The position numbers and the translations under genes are program-made. A stretch of 64,000 bases of DNA, taken from assembly GCA_036251205.1 (NCBI GenBank), contig CP133958.1:2097210-2161209 (forward strand). Reading direction: 5' to 3'. Positions within the stretch are counted from its first letter, which is position 1. Each line of letters starts with the position of its first letter. The notes under the pieces are model-generated. The model did no database searches and was not told the origin of the DNA. It worked only from the letters and a program-made list of their open reading frames with translations. Of the stretch, positions 1 to 8,352 are shown one piece after another. This DNA is from Orbaceae bacterium BiB (GTDB taxonomy: Bacteria; Pseudomonadota; Gammaproteobacteria; Enterobacterales; Orbaceae).

Positions 1-127
1 ATAATGAAAAGGCTTGATTGAATAGCTTTTCACCAATAAACGCGTTAGGCTCTGTCACTAGAAATACTTTGCCATTGTCGCGCCCTGATTCGGTGTTGAT
101 AGTAATTAATTTTGTTGCTCTAGCCAT
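1..127 (-). CDS. Partial phage-like protein, N-terminus only
   Basis: The first 42 codons of a minus-strand gene run off the left edge. It starts with ATG at 127, preceded by AGGA-like sequence, right after the stop of the primase gene, so it is probably cotranscribed. The N-terminus (MARATKLITI, then GRDNGKVFLVTE) resembles small phage proteins that begin with a TKxITIN...GRDxGKxFxITE pattern, sometimes annotated as tail assembly chaperone-like. This resemblance is from memory and weak; the function is not established. Confidence 0.45.
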   Translation of the reverse strand, partial: MARATKLITINTESGRDNGKVFLVTEPNAFIGEKLFNQAFSL

Positions 128-128
128 T

Positions 129-2537
129 TTATTTATTTCCTCTTTTTGTTGGTTGTTTATGCTCTGATGCTTTTACTATGTAAAACTCTTTTTCATTTAG
201 CCAGTCGGTCGCCTCCGCTTCCTCGCTATAAATTAGATTGGTTTTTATTGCGCCATTTAATAACCTTTCAAGGTATTTTATCCCCCTCATTTTAATAATT
301 TCTTTAAACTGATTTTTAAACGTTGGTATGCTGATTCTAGGCTCACCGCCCACATTCGCGCCATAATAAGCACGGTAGCCATGATATAAGTATTTTTTAG
401 GGTCGTACTTGTGCCAGTTTTCCGTCTTTTGCCCTATGCCTAAACCGTCTGGGGTATCTAGTGGAATGAGGTAGCAACAAAAATCATAAATAGGGCTATT
501 ATTCCGCTTGATTTCTTCGGCTTCATCTGATGATTTTAATTGCTCCAGTTGTTTAATTGTTTCCTTGTCGTCGCTAAAGGTATTCAATAAATAATTAATA
601 ATGAACGGCAGTTCTGCGCTTATCTTGTCCAGTAAATTCGGGTCTCGCTCGTTTGACGGTATAACGTTATTAAATACTAGCCTAATATGTCGCCTATCTA
701 TTCCGCTATCGCTACCTTTGAAAACCATAGGGGAATTATTAACAGCTAATATCACCGCTTTAGGTTTAAATGAATGGGCTTGCTTATATTTGGGGTCTAC
801 GTCTATATTATCGCCTGATGATAGTTTTTTGAGTAGGTCGCCCTCTCCCTGATACTGTGATTGGTCGGATAAGATTAACAGCGTTTTATCAATTAAAGCC
901 GTTCTAGTTGATGTCTTTCGCTCCAGCTCTTTAATATCACAATCAGCCGTATTGACCTCACCAACAAGCAAGCGCGCAATTTCTGAAAACGTGCTTTTCC
1001 CTGTACCGCCTGACCCTGTAAGCTCTATAAAATAATGCCATTCATGCCGATTAGCTAAAATAATATAGAGTATTGCCAATGCGCCCATTAATTTACTTTT
1101 ATCTTGGTTAGTCGCATTAGATAAGAATTTATAAAATAGGGGTGCGCCAGTCTCTAAGCTGTCGTTAGTTTGGCTTTTATGATAAGTAATACCGTTGGTA
1201 CTGGTGTTATAGTTTAGTTTATTGTGAGGCGCGAAAGTCATATCATTAACGCAGTAAGCCCCATTATCAAAATAGATATAGCCTTGTTTTTGCTCTTTGA
1301 TAATAGGTGATTTTAATAGTGCGAGTCTTGTAACGCGCTCTACATTATCAATACTATAATCAATGTTGTTATCTTCGTAGATTGAAATTAAATTATCCAG
1401 TAATTCAAATTCCCCTAAACGTCGCCACTGCTTACCAGTGAAGAAATATGCCTCTTTAATGCCTCGATTATAGGCAAGGTTTCCATGATATGAATTAACG
1501 AGAATATCCGCGCGCTTATTTGCAGGGGTATTACTTTGTAGTCTTACTTCTTCGCGTCTACTTGGCTCTGGTTGTGATTTTAAGCCTATTTCTCGCATTA
1601 CCTGAGTAAACGCCTTACTTGTTTCTATAATGCCGTGATGCGCTGCGTAGTCGTTCCAATCCGCTTTATAATCCGTATTGGGTGCGGCTAAATAACCGCC
1701 CACACATTCAAGGGCTTTAATTGCTTTCTCTACGCCAGTATTAACACTATTCCCTATGTCATTATCTGCGCCTATGATGATTTTAGCAGTTGGATTAACT
1801 TCACGGATTGCTTTAGCTACATGAATAAGGTTTCCTGCGTCCAGTGCGATAATAATCAATTTATCCTGATTAAACTCTCGCAAGGTTAAACCTGTCGCCA
1901 GTCCCTCGCAAATAATAACCCCGTTCTCGCTTTTCAGTTGTAGACTTATACCCTCGACTGGTACAAGTGAGTTACTGGCTATCGCGATAAATGCGCCTTT
2001 TTTATTCGTGCCTTTCATTAACTGCTTGTTGCCGTTAGTATCGATGAATTGCGCCCCTGTGTATTCATTATGAAGATTCAGAAGAGGGACTATAATTTTT
2101 CCACCGTCTAGCAAGGGCAAGCTAAAGGTAATCCCTTTCTTGGTAAGGTACTCCGGTTGACCTAAATTAGATTGTGATAATAGATACTCCACTTTTTTAC
2201 ATACGGGATTATCGCGCATGTTATTAACTGCCGTTTTTTCGGTAGTTTTATTGTGATTTAAAGTCACATTTAAATTTAAGCTATCAGCAACCTTATTAAT
2301 CGCTTCACTTGCCGTACAGTGATAAACGCGCTCAATTAAATTGATTCCGTCGCCTGTTCCACACTGGTTACAAATATAATCACCTTTACCGTTTTTATCG
2401 TCATATCTGAAACGGTCGCGCCCACCGCAAGCAGGGCAAGGCTTATGCTTATCTTTCGGGAATACGTCAATATTCAATGATTGATAAATACTATCCCACT
2501 TACCGATTGACTGGCTTACAATCTCGTTAAATGTCAT
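129..2537 (-). CDS. P4-alpha-type replication primase-helicase
   Basis: This 802-residue protein should prime and unwind DNA for autonomous replication of the element. The N-terminus has a zinc ribbon (C34, C37, C56, C59) typical of the P4 alpha and PICI Pri-Rep family. A TOPRIM domain follows at about residues 205-265 (IICEGLATGLTLRE, then IIIGADND). The C-terminal half is a D5/SF3-like helicase with Walker A GSGGTGKST near residue 508 and a C-terminal winged region. The start overlaps the end of the upstream gene by 11 bases, indicating translational coupling. In P4 and PICIs such proteins bind iterons at the origin; the iteron cluster at 10462-10567 is a candidate target (inference). Confidence 0.9.
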   Translation of the reverse strand: MTFNEIVSQSIGKWDSIYQSLNIDVFPKDKHKPCPACGGRDRFRYDDKNGKGDYICNQCGTGDGINLIERVYHCTASEAINKVADSLNLNVTLNHNKTTEKTAVNNMRDNPVCKKVEYLLSQSNLGQPEYLTKKGITFSLPLLDGGKIIVPLLNLHNEYTGAQFIDTNGNKQLMKGTNKKGAFIAIASNSLVPVEGISLQLKSENGVIICEGLATGLTLREFNQDKLIIIALDAGNLIHVAKAIREVNPTAKIIIGADNDIGNSVNTGVEKAIKALECVGGYLAAPNTDYKADWNDYAAHHGIIETSKAFTQVMREIGLKSQPEPSRREEVRLQSNTPANKRADILVNSYHGNLAYNRGIKEAYFFTGKQWRRLGEFELLDNLISIYEDNNIDYSIDNVERVTRLALLKSPIIKEQKQGYIYFDNGAYCVNDMTFAPHNKLNYNTSTNGITYHKSQTNDSLETGAPLFYKFLSNATNQDKSKLMGALAILYIILANRHEWHYFIELTGSGGTGKSTFSEIARLLVGEVNTADCDIKELERKTSTRTALIDKTLLILSDQSQYQGEGDLLKKLSSGDNIDVDPKYKQAHSFKPKAVILAVNNSPMVFKGSDSGIDRRHIRLVFNNVIPSNERDPNLLDKISAELPFIINYLLNTFSDDKETIKQLEQLKSSDEAEEIKRNNSPIYDFCCYLIPLDTPDGLGIGQKTENWHKYDPKKYLYHGYRAYYGANVGGEPRISIPTFKNQFKEIIKMRGIKYLERLLNGAIKTNLIYSEEAEATDWLNEKEFYIVKASEHKQPTKRGNK

Positions 2538-2895
2538 TGTTTGCCTCGCTTTTAATTAGCGCCTCGATAAACTCATTAAAATAATCATCCATAAATTCAA
2601 TGCCCATAGTCGATAAACCCACCGCCCTAAGCTTTACCGTTTCGCCCGTTGATTCATCATCTAACATATCAGAGTAAAAATTGATAATAATAAGTTCTGC
2701 GTGTTCGGGTTGATTCTCCTCCTTTGCCACGTCCTCAATATCAACAATTAAGAATTTATTTAATTCATCACGGGTTAAAAATAACGGTCTACCGTCTTTG
2801 TAGTAAGCTGTTGAGCCAAACTTATCCACGCAATGATTAAGGATAGCTCTAGCTGTTCGTGCTCGTAATATTTCTATCATTTCTTGCTTAGTCAT
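2527..2895 (-). CDS. Hypothetical element protein, 122 aa
   Basis: This small acidic protein is directly upstream of, and overlapping, the primase gene. It has no signal peptide or membrane segment. The N-terminal third is basic and helical (MTKQEMIEILRARTARAILN), the rest is rich in Asp, Glu and aromatic residues. I do not recognise the family. Its tight coupling to the primase suggests a role in replication or its control, but that is only position-based. Confidence 0.7.
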   Translation of the reverse strand: MTKQEMIEILRARTARAILNHCVDKFGSTAYYKDGRPLFLTRDELNKFLIVDIEDVAKEENQPEHAELIIINFYSDMLDDESTGETVKLRAVGLSTMGIEFMDDYFNEFIEALIKSEANNDI

Positions 2896-2906
2896 TAGCT
2901 AACTCC

Positions 2907-3101
2907 TTACTTATTTATGGCTATTTCATTCGCGCCATGTGCTAGGTCGTCTAATTCCCAAACAATATTTTGTATTGTTTTATCCGTAATTTTGACAACG
3001 GCTCGAGGGTCTAAGGCAATAGATAGGCATTCTAAAATCGCTTCCGCCTTTGATAACTTTTCTATAATTTCGTCTTGTTGCTCTGCTGTTAATCGGCTCA
3101 T
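2907..3101 (-). CDS. Small element protein, paralogue 1 of 3 (64 aa)
   Basis: This is one of three consecutive small proteins with a common layout: an N-terminal helix with a KLSKAEAIL-type motif and a C-terminal helix of the form W-x-L-D-D-L-A. The stop codon of the upstream gene overlaps its ATG by one base. No family is recognised. The layout of two predicted helices and an acidic composition suggests a small helical binding protein, for example a modulator of a host or helper-phage factor (inference). Confidence 0.65.
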   Translation of the reverse strand: MSRLTAEQQDEIIEKLSKAEAILECLSIALDPRAVVKITDKTIQNIVWELDDLAHGANEIAINK

Positions 3102-3313
3102 TATTTTTTACCCCTTGCGCTGGCAATGTCATCGTTTAACGCTTCATTGCTACACTCGATTAAATCCGCAACCGCCATTAGTGCGTTATCTATATGGCTC
3201 TCTATTAATGGTGATTCACTCGTTGAATTGCCTTGTATTAATAAAGTGATAGCCTCTGCCTGATTTAATTTATTATTGATTAGGTTTACTGTACTCATTG
3301 AAATGTTAGGCAT
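3101..3313 (-). CDS. Small element protein, paralogue 2 of 3 (70 aa)
   Basis: The protein has NKLNQAEAITLL near its N-terminus and ALMAVADLIECSNEAL near its C-terminus, matching the pattern of its two neighbours. A Ser/Glu-rich linker joins the two predicted helices. It overlaps the upstream gene by 8 bases and the downstream one by 1. Function unknown. Confidence 0.65.
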   Translation of the reverse strand: MPNISMSTVNLINNKLNQAEAITLLIQGNSTSESPLIESHIDNALMAVADLIECSNEALNDDIASARGKK

Positions 3314-3539
3314 GATTCACGTCCTCTTTTACTTCGATATTATTTAGCTTGCTGATTGCTTCACTGGCTAAGTCAGCAATAGCCCACATTAAATTACCCA
3401 TATCAACGCTATCAATAAACGGTTCGCTATAGCCTGAATTTTTATAGTTATGATTTTCAAGGGCTATCCTTGCCATGCTTCCTATTTGATATAATTTAGC
3501 TTCAATATCACATATTAAGTTATCGTTTTTATTAACCAT
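3306..3539 (-). CDS. Small element protein, paralogue 3 of 3 (77 aa)
   Basis: The third member of the set has IEAKLYQIGSMARIAL at the N-terminal side and GNLMWAIADLASEAISKL at the C-terminal side, again two helices around a variable linker. It overlaps both neighbours by 8 bases. The repeated spacing and the conserved A-x-A-D-L core support descent from a tandem duplication, though sequence identity is low. Confidence 0.65.
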   Translation of the reverse strand: MVNKNDNLICDIEAKLYQIGSMARIALENHNYKNSGYSEPFIDSVDMGNLMWAIADLASEAISKLNNIEVKEDVNHA

Positions 3540-3723
3540 GATTAACCCCCATTGCTAAAGGTTTTCGAGAAATAAACGCAAGTTTACTATTGCTTAGGTT
3601 TTGCCTAGCTTGTTGGTCGGTTGTCGCGATAGTTCGGACTAATTGAGATGTTAAAACGTTGTAGAACGTGAATAATTTTGATTGTTCAGCGCGTAGGGGT
3701 GCGCTATCATAGCGATCAGCCAT
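3532..3723 (-). CDS. Small hypothetical element protein, 63 aa
   Basis: Inside the long frame that runs from 4551 to 3532 there is an ATG at 3723 with a good ribosome binding site (GAGG, 8 bases upstream). The product begins MADRYDSAPLRAEQSKLFTF and is a compact, helical, charged protein of 63 residues. The good start site and its overlap with the next small gene suggest this is the true gene at the end of that frame. Family not recognised. Confidence 0.55.
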   Translation of the reverse strand: MADRYDSAPLRAEQSKLFTFYNVLTSQLVRTIATTDQQARQNLSNSKLAFISRKPLAMGVNHG

Positions 3724-4551
3724 AATCATTACCTCGTATAATGGTTGGGTTAAATCCCTCGATAGTGGTGGTACACTTCGGGGGATTGCTTTTTTAAGGT
3801 AATTATCTATATAATGGTATTTACCTTTTAAAACTAATTTATCACAACGGTATTTACCTATGCAAGAGAAAAAAGAAAAAAAATCATTTAACCGATCAAA
3901 CAGCACTATGAAGATGATCCGCTTTGAAGATGATTTACTTGAACAAATTGATAAACACGTCGCAAAAGAAAACACTAATTTCTCGGCTTGGGTTAAAAAT
4001 GCCTGTCGCGAAAAGTTAGCCAATTCAGCTAAATAATTCCCTTTTTTATGGAGTCGCAAAATTATTTTATTAGGTGTTCCTAACGTGTCCATTAATTCGC
4101 GCTTAACCTTTACTGTTTTGGTAAATGATTTACTACTTTGGTAAAGGTTTTCAATCTCTCGCGCTCGCGTTGTGACCCCAAGAAAATCTTTATTGCTTGC
4201 CAAAGATAAGATTTTCCTTTCTTGGTAAGCGTGGTTATAAACGTTCTTTTCAGTGGCAACTAAAGTGGCAACCTCTTTTTTGGCAACTAACGCAAAGTGT
4301 ACGTTTTCGGTGGATACCTGACTGGATACCAATTTTAAAAGCTCTTTAGCCATATCAATAGAAATGTGGTATTCCTTACTTGGTCTCCCACCGTTAGAGG
4401 TTTTACTCAAATTTGAGTAACGGCTTATTAACTTAATCCTTACCGTTACCTTACCGTTATCATGTGCGGTAACTGGTGTGGAAATAACCACGCTTGAGCC
4501 TTTTATACTACTGGCTTTTAGTGTGGTAAATGGTGCGGTTATCGTCATCAT
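3532..4551 (-). CDS. Long phage regulatory reading frame, probably composite
   Basis: The frame of 339 codons begins one base before the stop of the antirepressor gene (TAATG overlap), so translation of its first part is likely. Residues 50-75 contain GGRPSKEYHISIDMAKELL, the same kind of segment that ends the N-terminal domain of AntA/AntB and Rha-type phage regulators. From about residue 172 onward it is antisense to a ribbon-helix-helix gene on the plus strand (3860-4036), and its last 63 codons have their own ribosome binding site. I infer that the real upstream product is a regulator of roughly 170 or more residues and that the full-length frame may be fortuitous. Confidence 0.45.
   Translation of the reverse strand: MMTITAPFTTLKASSIKGSSVVISTPVTAHDNGKVTVRIKLISRYSNLSKTSNGGRPSKEYHISIDMAKELLKLVSSQVSTENVHFALVAKKEVATLVATEKNVYNHAYQERKILSLASNKDFLGVTTRAREIENLYQSSKSFTKTVKVKRELMDTLGTPNKIILRLHKKGNYLAELANFSRQAFLTQAEKLVFSFATCLSICSSKSSSKRIIFIVLFDRLNDFFSFFSCIGKYRCDKLVLKGKYHYIDNYLKKAIPRSVPPLSRDLTQPLYEVMIMADRYDSAPLRAEQSKLFTFYNVLTSQLVRTIATTDQQARQNLSNSKLAFISRKPLAMGVNHG
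3860..4036 (+). CDS. Ribbon-helix-helix regulator, YlcI/YnfO (DUF3950)-like
   Basis: This 58-codon plus-strand gene encodes a protein whose core MIRFEDDLLEQIDKH and SAWVKNACREKL matches the small prophage RHH proteins of the YnfO/YlcI type: a beta strand (MKMIRFE) followed by two helices. It is preceded by the sequence TATTTACCT and a short non-coding gap. It is the only plus-strand gene in the left replication block and is antisense to the frame at 3532-4551. Proteins of this fold bind palindromic operators, and the CTAC/GTAG palindromes at 6.1-6.8 kb are possible targets (inference). Confidence 0.75.
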   Translation: MQEKKEKKSFNRSNSTMKMIRFEDDLLEQIDKHVAKENTNFSAWVKNACREKLANSAK

Positions 4552-5312
4552 TACGCCACCTGTTCCGCATGACGGATCAAATAAGCATGAGATAGCTTTA
4601 TTAACTCGGCTTTTCTTTGATGATAGTCATATCCAATATTGATTAATGTGGTATTGGCATTCTCAAGGTGTGCGATATGGTTTAATTGAAATTCGGTTAG
4701 ATTGTCGCGAATGTTGCCAGTAAGATTATGCGCCTCTTTGTATTTGCTCGACGGCATACCTAATACAATGCGGTTAATCATATCGAATTCATTAGTAAAT
4801 ACGTGACTGTTTGCGCTTTTACCTAGTGCTTTCCGTTGTTCTGCTAATGCGTCACACATAGGGCCACTATAATTTATAGTTTCAAGCCGTGCCTTTAATC
4901 GTTTGATTTCTTTCTTTTGGATAGCAGGAGCTACTTGTTTTAGTTGTTCCTCGCATCTAATAAAGTATTTTCTAATTGCGCGCACATGCTCATTATTTTC
5001 AATCATAGCGAGTTCTTTAGCCATGTTTAAAGTTAGATGATAATCAATACTTCGACGGTCTCCGCCTCTTGATGTTTCCCATTTATTTAACTGTTCAATT
5101 TTTGTACTTTGATTCCTGTTTTTTGAGGAATCAAAAACTAAATAATCATCATCTTTAATAAAGCCATATTTATTAATGCGCTCTTTTATCCATGTAGAAA
5201 AATCATTACCCACATTTAAACAAGCGTGTAATTGTTTCGCGCTAACCGTTTGTTGTAATTTGCCGTTAATTGTTGATTCTGTAACTGGTACTACGCTGTT
5301 AAAACTATTCAT
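4551..5312 (-). CDS. AntA/AntB family phage antirepressor
   Basis: The N-terminal ~120 residues fit the AntA/AntB antirepressor domain: SAKQLHACLNVGNDFSTWIK, then a YGF...DDYLVF segment and a DYHLTLNMAKELAMIENN helix ending with the IRKYFIRCEEQ helix. The C-terminal half is helical and charged. In phages such proteins inactivate the main repressor or act in induction. It heads the minus-strand block of small genes and the primase and ends in a one-base overlap with the next frame. Confidence 0.85.
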   Translation of the reverse strand: MNSFNSVVPVTESTINGKLQQTVSAKQLHACLNVGNDFSTWIKERINKYGFIKDDDYLVFDSSKNRNQSTKIEQLNKWETSRGGDRRSIDYHLTLNMAKELAMIENNEHVRAIRKYFIRCEEQLKQVAPAIQKKEIKRLKARLETINYSGPMCDALAEQRKALGKSANSHVFTNEFDMINRIVLGMPSSKYKEAHNLTGNIRDNLTEFQLNHIAHLENANTTLINIGYDYHQRKAELIKLSHAYLIRHAEQVA

Positions 5313-5430
5313 TTTGTAACCTCAATTTATTTATTAATCGCTCATATCGCTAAATTTAGGCAATAAGAGACTTCAATCGCATTATTTACCTTATGGCATT
5401 GATAACGCGTTATGCTTTGTTATGGTTTAA

Positions 5431-5838
5431 TTAGGCGACTTTTAAGGGGTATAGCTCCAGTATGTCGGCTAATTGGTTGTCGGTTAATAACTTAGGGTTG
5501 TTTTTATTGATTAGGTGTAACACTTTTTCAGTATCTTCCTTACTGGTAAGCGCATATCTAAAATGTGAGCCTATACCGTCGGGATTACTATCCTTGTAGC
5601 GGTGTAGGGTTATTTTTAACTCGCGTTCTATATCTGTTGCGTAATTTCTGCCGCTTGATAGTGAACAGGTTCGCAATATCTCATTTTCTGTTATGCCGTA
5701 AATACCTGAGCAAGCAATTAATAAATAAGCGCGGTACTTTTTCGCTACACTTTTTTGAGGGATTGGGCTATCATATGAAATGTAGTTATTCCAAGTATAG
5801 CCCTCGACTATTTGGCGATATAGAGGGTTGTTTTTCAT
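5431..5838 (-). CDS. Hypothetical element protein, 135 aa
   Basis: This gene lies 2 bases downstream of the AlpA-like gene and should be cotranscribed. The sequence has no membrane segments; the middle (ITENEILRTCSLSSGRNYATDIER) reads like a helix-turn-helix and the following part (HFRYALTSKEDTEKVLHLI) like a wing and helix, so a winged-helix DNA-binding protein is possible. I do not recognise a named family. An autonomous gap of about 120 bases separates it from the antirepressor gene. Confidence 0.6.
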   Translation of the reverse strand: MKNNPLYRQIVEGYTWNNYISYDSPIPQKSVAKKYRAYLLIACSGIYGITENEILRTCSLSSGRNYATDIERELKITLHRYKDSNPDGIGSHFRYALTSKEDTEKVLHLINKNNPKLLTDNQLADILELYPLKVA

Positions 5839-5840
5839 GC

Positions 5841-6050
5841 TTACCCCCTTGACGCTTTTTTTGATTCTAACCAGCTTTCAACTTCTGAGCGCACAAAAAA
5901 TACTTTACGCCCTGATGGTTTAAATGGTTTTGGTGCTGTTTCGTCGCGCTTTAATAGGGTTCTTAGTGATTCGGGGCTTTTATAGCCTAATAGGTTTAAT
6001 AGTTCTTGTTGTGGGATTATATCTAAATTTGAGTTTATATTTGTATTCAT
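5841..6050 (-). CDS. AlpA-like excisionase/transcription regulator
   Basis: This is a 69-residue MerR-like winged helix protein: the helix-turn-helix (IIPQQELLNLLGYKSPESLR) is followed by a basic wing (FKPSGRKVFFVRSEVESWLESK), the classic pattern of AlpA and phage excisionase proteins. In PICIs and P4-like elements AlpA activates the replication or integrase genes. It is the first gene of the minus-strand regulatory/replication block, next to a 900-bp control region with several palindromes. Confidence 0.8.
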   Translation of the reverse strand: MNTNINSNLDIIPQQELLNLLGYKSPESLRTLLKRDETAPKPFKPSGRKVFFVRSEVESWLESKKASRG

Positions 6051-6964
6051 TAATTTAAGTCCTTTAAAATTAAATAATTAAAGAAATTAAATAACAAACT
6101 ATAAAAAATAGAAGTGACTAAATGTTAACCTGTTACAAATTAATTTGTAGTATATACTTGACTACCTTAAGTAGATATTATATTAATACCACGAAAGTTA
6201 TTTTTTACCATTTAGTAAATTCTACTATTTGCTATCTAATATCTTTTGCCTTTGGGGAGTTATTTATCAAGTTTGGTCGCCTGTAACTAACTTCCCATAT
6301 CCAACCAATAAAAACACTTCTTATTAGCTTCGATTCAACCACTGATTTAATATACGGGTAACTGTATTTATATACACAATGACGAATTAACTTCATTATA
6401 CACATTTATTAAAAAAGGTAATAGCAAGTTATAACTAAAAATAAAATTTAAGCCTCAAAACAAGCGATTTAAGCGCATAAAGTGAAGTTAAGATATACTT
6501 TTCCCATTAAGTTAGGTTAACATCAGTATGGTGCGTTCTAGGAAGTATTTACCGTATGGTAAATTTAACCAGCATTAAGTCATTGATTAATTTAATTAAA
6601 AATTAACACTTTTTTTATTGTCAATAAACGCTTGATTAAATAGCTTTTTACTGTGATTTTAATTTTTATAAATTAAATATTTTTAATTATTTTCACTAAT
6701 AAAACTGTTTGCTTGTTTTTTAATCAATTTAGTTTAGTAAATACTACATATGGTAGTAATTAACAACAATATTCAACAACATGTTGTATTAGGCTGTTTT
6801 AATTTAGGCATAAAAAAAGCCACATAAGTGGCGATTAATATTTTTGAAAAGATACCGTAGTATAATTGATAATCATTTAAGTACTAGATAATTGAAATAT
6901 TATAGTTTACAAATTTAAGAGATGTAAACTGTCAGAATGTCTAATAATTAAATTATAACTTATA
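6051..6964. promoter_or_regulatory. Control region with palindromic operators, no gene
   Basis: I see no convincing gene in these 914 bases. They are very A+T-rich and hold several dyad symmetries: CTAC-N5-GTAG at about 6162-6175 and again with extended arms ACTAC-N5-GTAG at 6744-6758, ATTTACC-N4-GGTAAAT at 6547-6564, and the perfect palindrome ACAACATGTTGT at 6776-6787. Promoters for the AlpA-led block should lie near 6060-6180. The repeated half-site GTAG/CTAC and the related TTTACC/GGTAAA sites suggest one or two element regulators binding here (inference). Confidence 0.55.
6812..6834 (-). terminator. Rho-independent terminator
   Basis: Read on the minus strand, GCCAC-TTAT-GTGGC forms a perfect 5-bp stem with a 4-base loop followed by seven T residues. 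It lies about 130 bases after the immunity-protein gene and would isolate the cargo genes from the AlpA control region. Confidence 0.8.
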
Positions 6965-7375
6965 TTATTTCTTACAAGGAAAGTTATCTTTTAATGTCCT
7001 TAAATGTACTATTTCTATGGGTAAATCATTTACAATTTTTTGTTGCTCACTATTCAAAGTGCTATAATAAAGTTTCATAAAGTTAACATAACTTTCAAAT
7101 CCTATCCTTTGTTCATCAGGAATACAATAAAGTGTTGGAATTCCTTCGAAATTAGCCACAGCGTTCAAAGTTCTGGAGCCATTAATAACTCCAGAATAGT
7201 ATCCAGCGGCGAATAAACGTTGATATAAATCTTTATTATTTTCATCAATTATTTGTATAAATTCATTGTACGTAAAATTATTTTTTTTAGTAAACTTAAC
7301 CAACCAGTTATCATCTGCTTTAACTGAAAAAACTATAACAAATAAAGATAACATACTAATAATATTTTTCATCAT
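6965..7375 (-). CDS. Rap1a/Tai-type immunity protein, exported
   Basis: The product has a clear Sec signal peptide (MMKNIISMLSLFVIVFSVKA) and a small periplasmic domain. The domain pattern matches the Rap1a/Tai family of type VI secretion amidase immunity proteins: a GYYSGVING helix, a YCIPDE motif, a proline-bearing helix (NDLPIEIV) and the terminal FPCKK; the two cysteines of the family are kept. Such proteins block the peptidoglycan amidase effectors Tae/Ssp. No effector gene is next to it, so it would be an orphan immunity gene. The frame could begin at TTG 7378, but ATG 7375 follows a GGGG Shine-Dalgarno at good distance. Confidence 0.75.
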   Translation of the reverse strand: MMKNIISMLSLFVIVFSVKADDNWLVKFTKKNNFTYNEFIQIIDENNKDLYQRLFAAGYYSGVINGSRTLNAVANFEGIPTLYCIPDEQRIGFESYVNFMKLYYSTLNSEQQKIVNDLPIEIVHLRTLKDNFPCKK

Positions 7376-7409
7376 CAATTCCCCAAGATTATCCTAACGT
7401 GTCCAATAA

Positions 7410-7973
7410 TTAACTTGTAACCTTACCGCATATTTTATCAACGTACACACGCGCAACGCCCCAGTACGCATCTTCAACATTAGCTAGTTTATTGTGTTCT
7501 ATTTCGTAACGTTTATGGCTCATTCCTTTAGGCTTAGGGAAATAGTAAGAATTATTGAAAAGGTTGTTATATTCATAATCATTACTTTTAAATAGCCTAT
7601 CGCGTTTATTAATTACTTTGCGTCTTAGCCTATCCATTTTGTTTTCACTTTGACTAGGGTAATGAAGATTGAAGCATTGACGGCAAGCAATTTGCTGATT
7701 AGTAAAATAAAGGGTTGCGCGCCTAGTTTGGCAATGTGGGCAAATAAACCAGTAACGCGATCCATAAGATACGGCTGTATCGTCTATCCTGCTTTGTATG
7801 ATTCTGCCATTAGGTAGCGTATAAGTGATTGCGTAGTCTTTTACTTGTACCGTTAGCTTTTTATTGCCACTGGTTATTATGTACTGTAACGGACTTTTAA
7901 CAAGCGTTTTAAGGTGCTTTGTATTAATCCGTGATACTTCACTTGTATAGTTTCGCGTGTTAGCTCTAACCAT
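7410..7973 (-). CDS. Zinc-ribbon element protein, 187 aa
   Basis: A central four-cysteine zinc ribbon (WFICPHCQTR, then IACRQCFNLHYPSQSE) follows a beta-rich N-terminal part. The C-terminal third is very basic (MDRLRRKVINKRDRLFK). Similar proteins occur in phages and integrative elements of gammaproteobacteria, without a known role that I can name. The basic tail and ribbon suggest nucleic-acid binding. The gene is 31 bases upstream of the immunity-protein gene, with its own likely promoter in the A+T-rich gap upstream. Confidence 0.7.
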   Translation of the reverse strand: MVRANTRNYTSEVSRINTKHLKTLVKSPLQYIITSGNKKLTVQVKDYAITYTLPNGRIIQSRIDDTAVSYGSRYWFICPHCQTRRATLYFTNQQIACRQCFNLHYPSQSENKMDRLRRKVINKRDRLFKSNDYEYNNLFNNSYYFPKPKGMSHKRYEIEHNKLANVEDAYWGVARVYVDKICGKVTS

Positions 7974-8352
7974 TATTATTTTTCCAATACGAAATCATTT
8001 GATTATTTTAACACTATATACAATTAATTTTAACTTCCGCCATTGGTGTAAGTTGGTTGTTTAGCCTTTTAATGATGATGCTTGCCAAAAATTAGAACTT
8101 TCTTAAATGCCATTTATTAACATCTAAAGTTAATTAAAGAATAACAAATAAAATAAGTAAGTTAACAAATTATAAAAATGGAGTTATCTATAATAGTAAA
8201 TTATATTATCTATAAATATTTGCGAGTCAGATCTAACGTGACTATTAATTAACTTTTTAGTTATTTAAATAATAGATAATAATATTTACGTTGTTATAAT
8301 AAAAAAATTGCTAATAATTGGTTATTATATAATTAAAGAATAGAGGTGGGTA
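7974..8352. promoter_or_regulatory. Divergent intergenic region, no gene
   Basis: This 379-bp, very A+T-rich gap separates the minus-strand zinc-ribbon gene from the plus-strand phzF-like gene. A TATAAT box at 8295-8300 is a plausible -10 for the plus-strand gene, and AGAGGTGGG just before 8353 is its ribosome binding site. Nothing else is recognisable. Confidence 0.45.

Noticed and set aside
601-852. Plus-strand 83-codon frame inside the primase gene
   Set aside because: Opposite to the helicase domain, no ribosome site and no recognisable protein.
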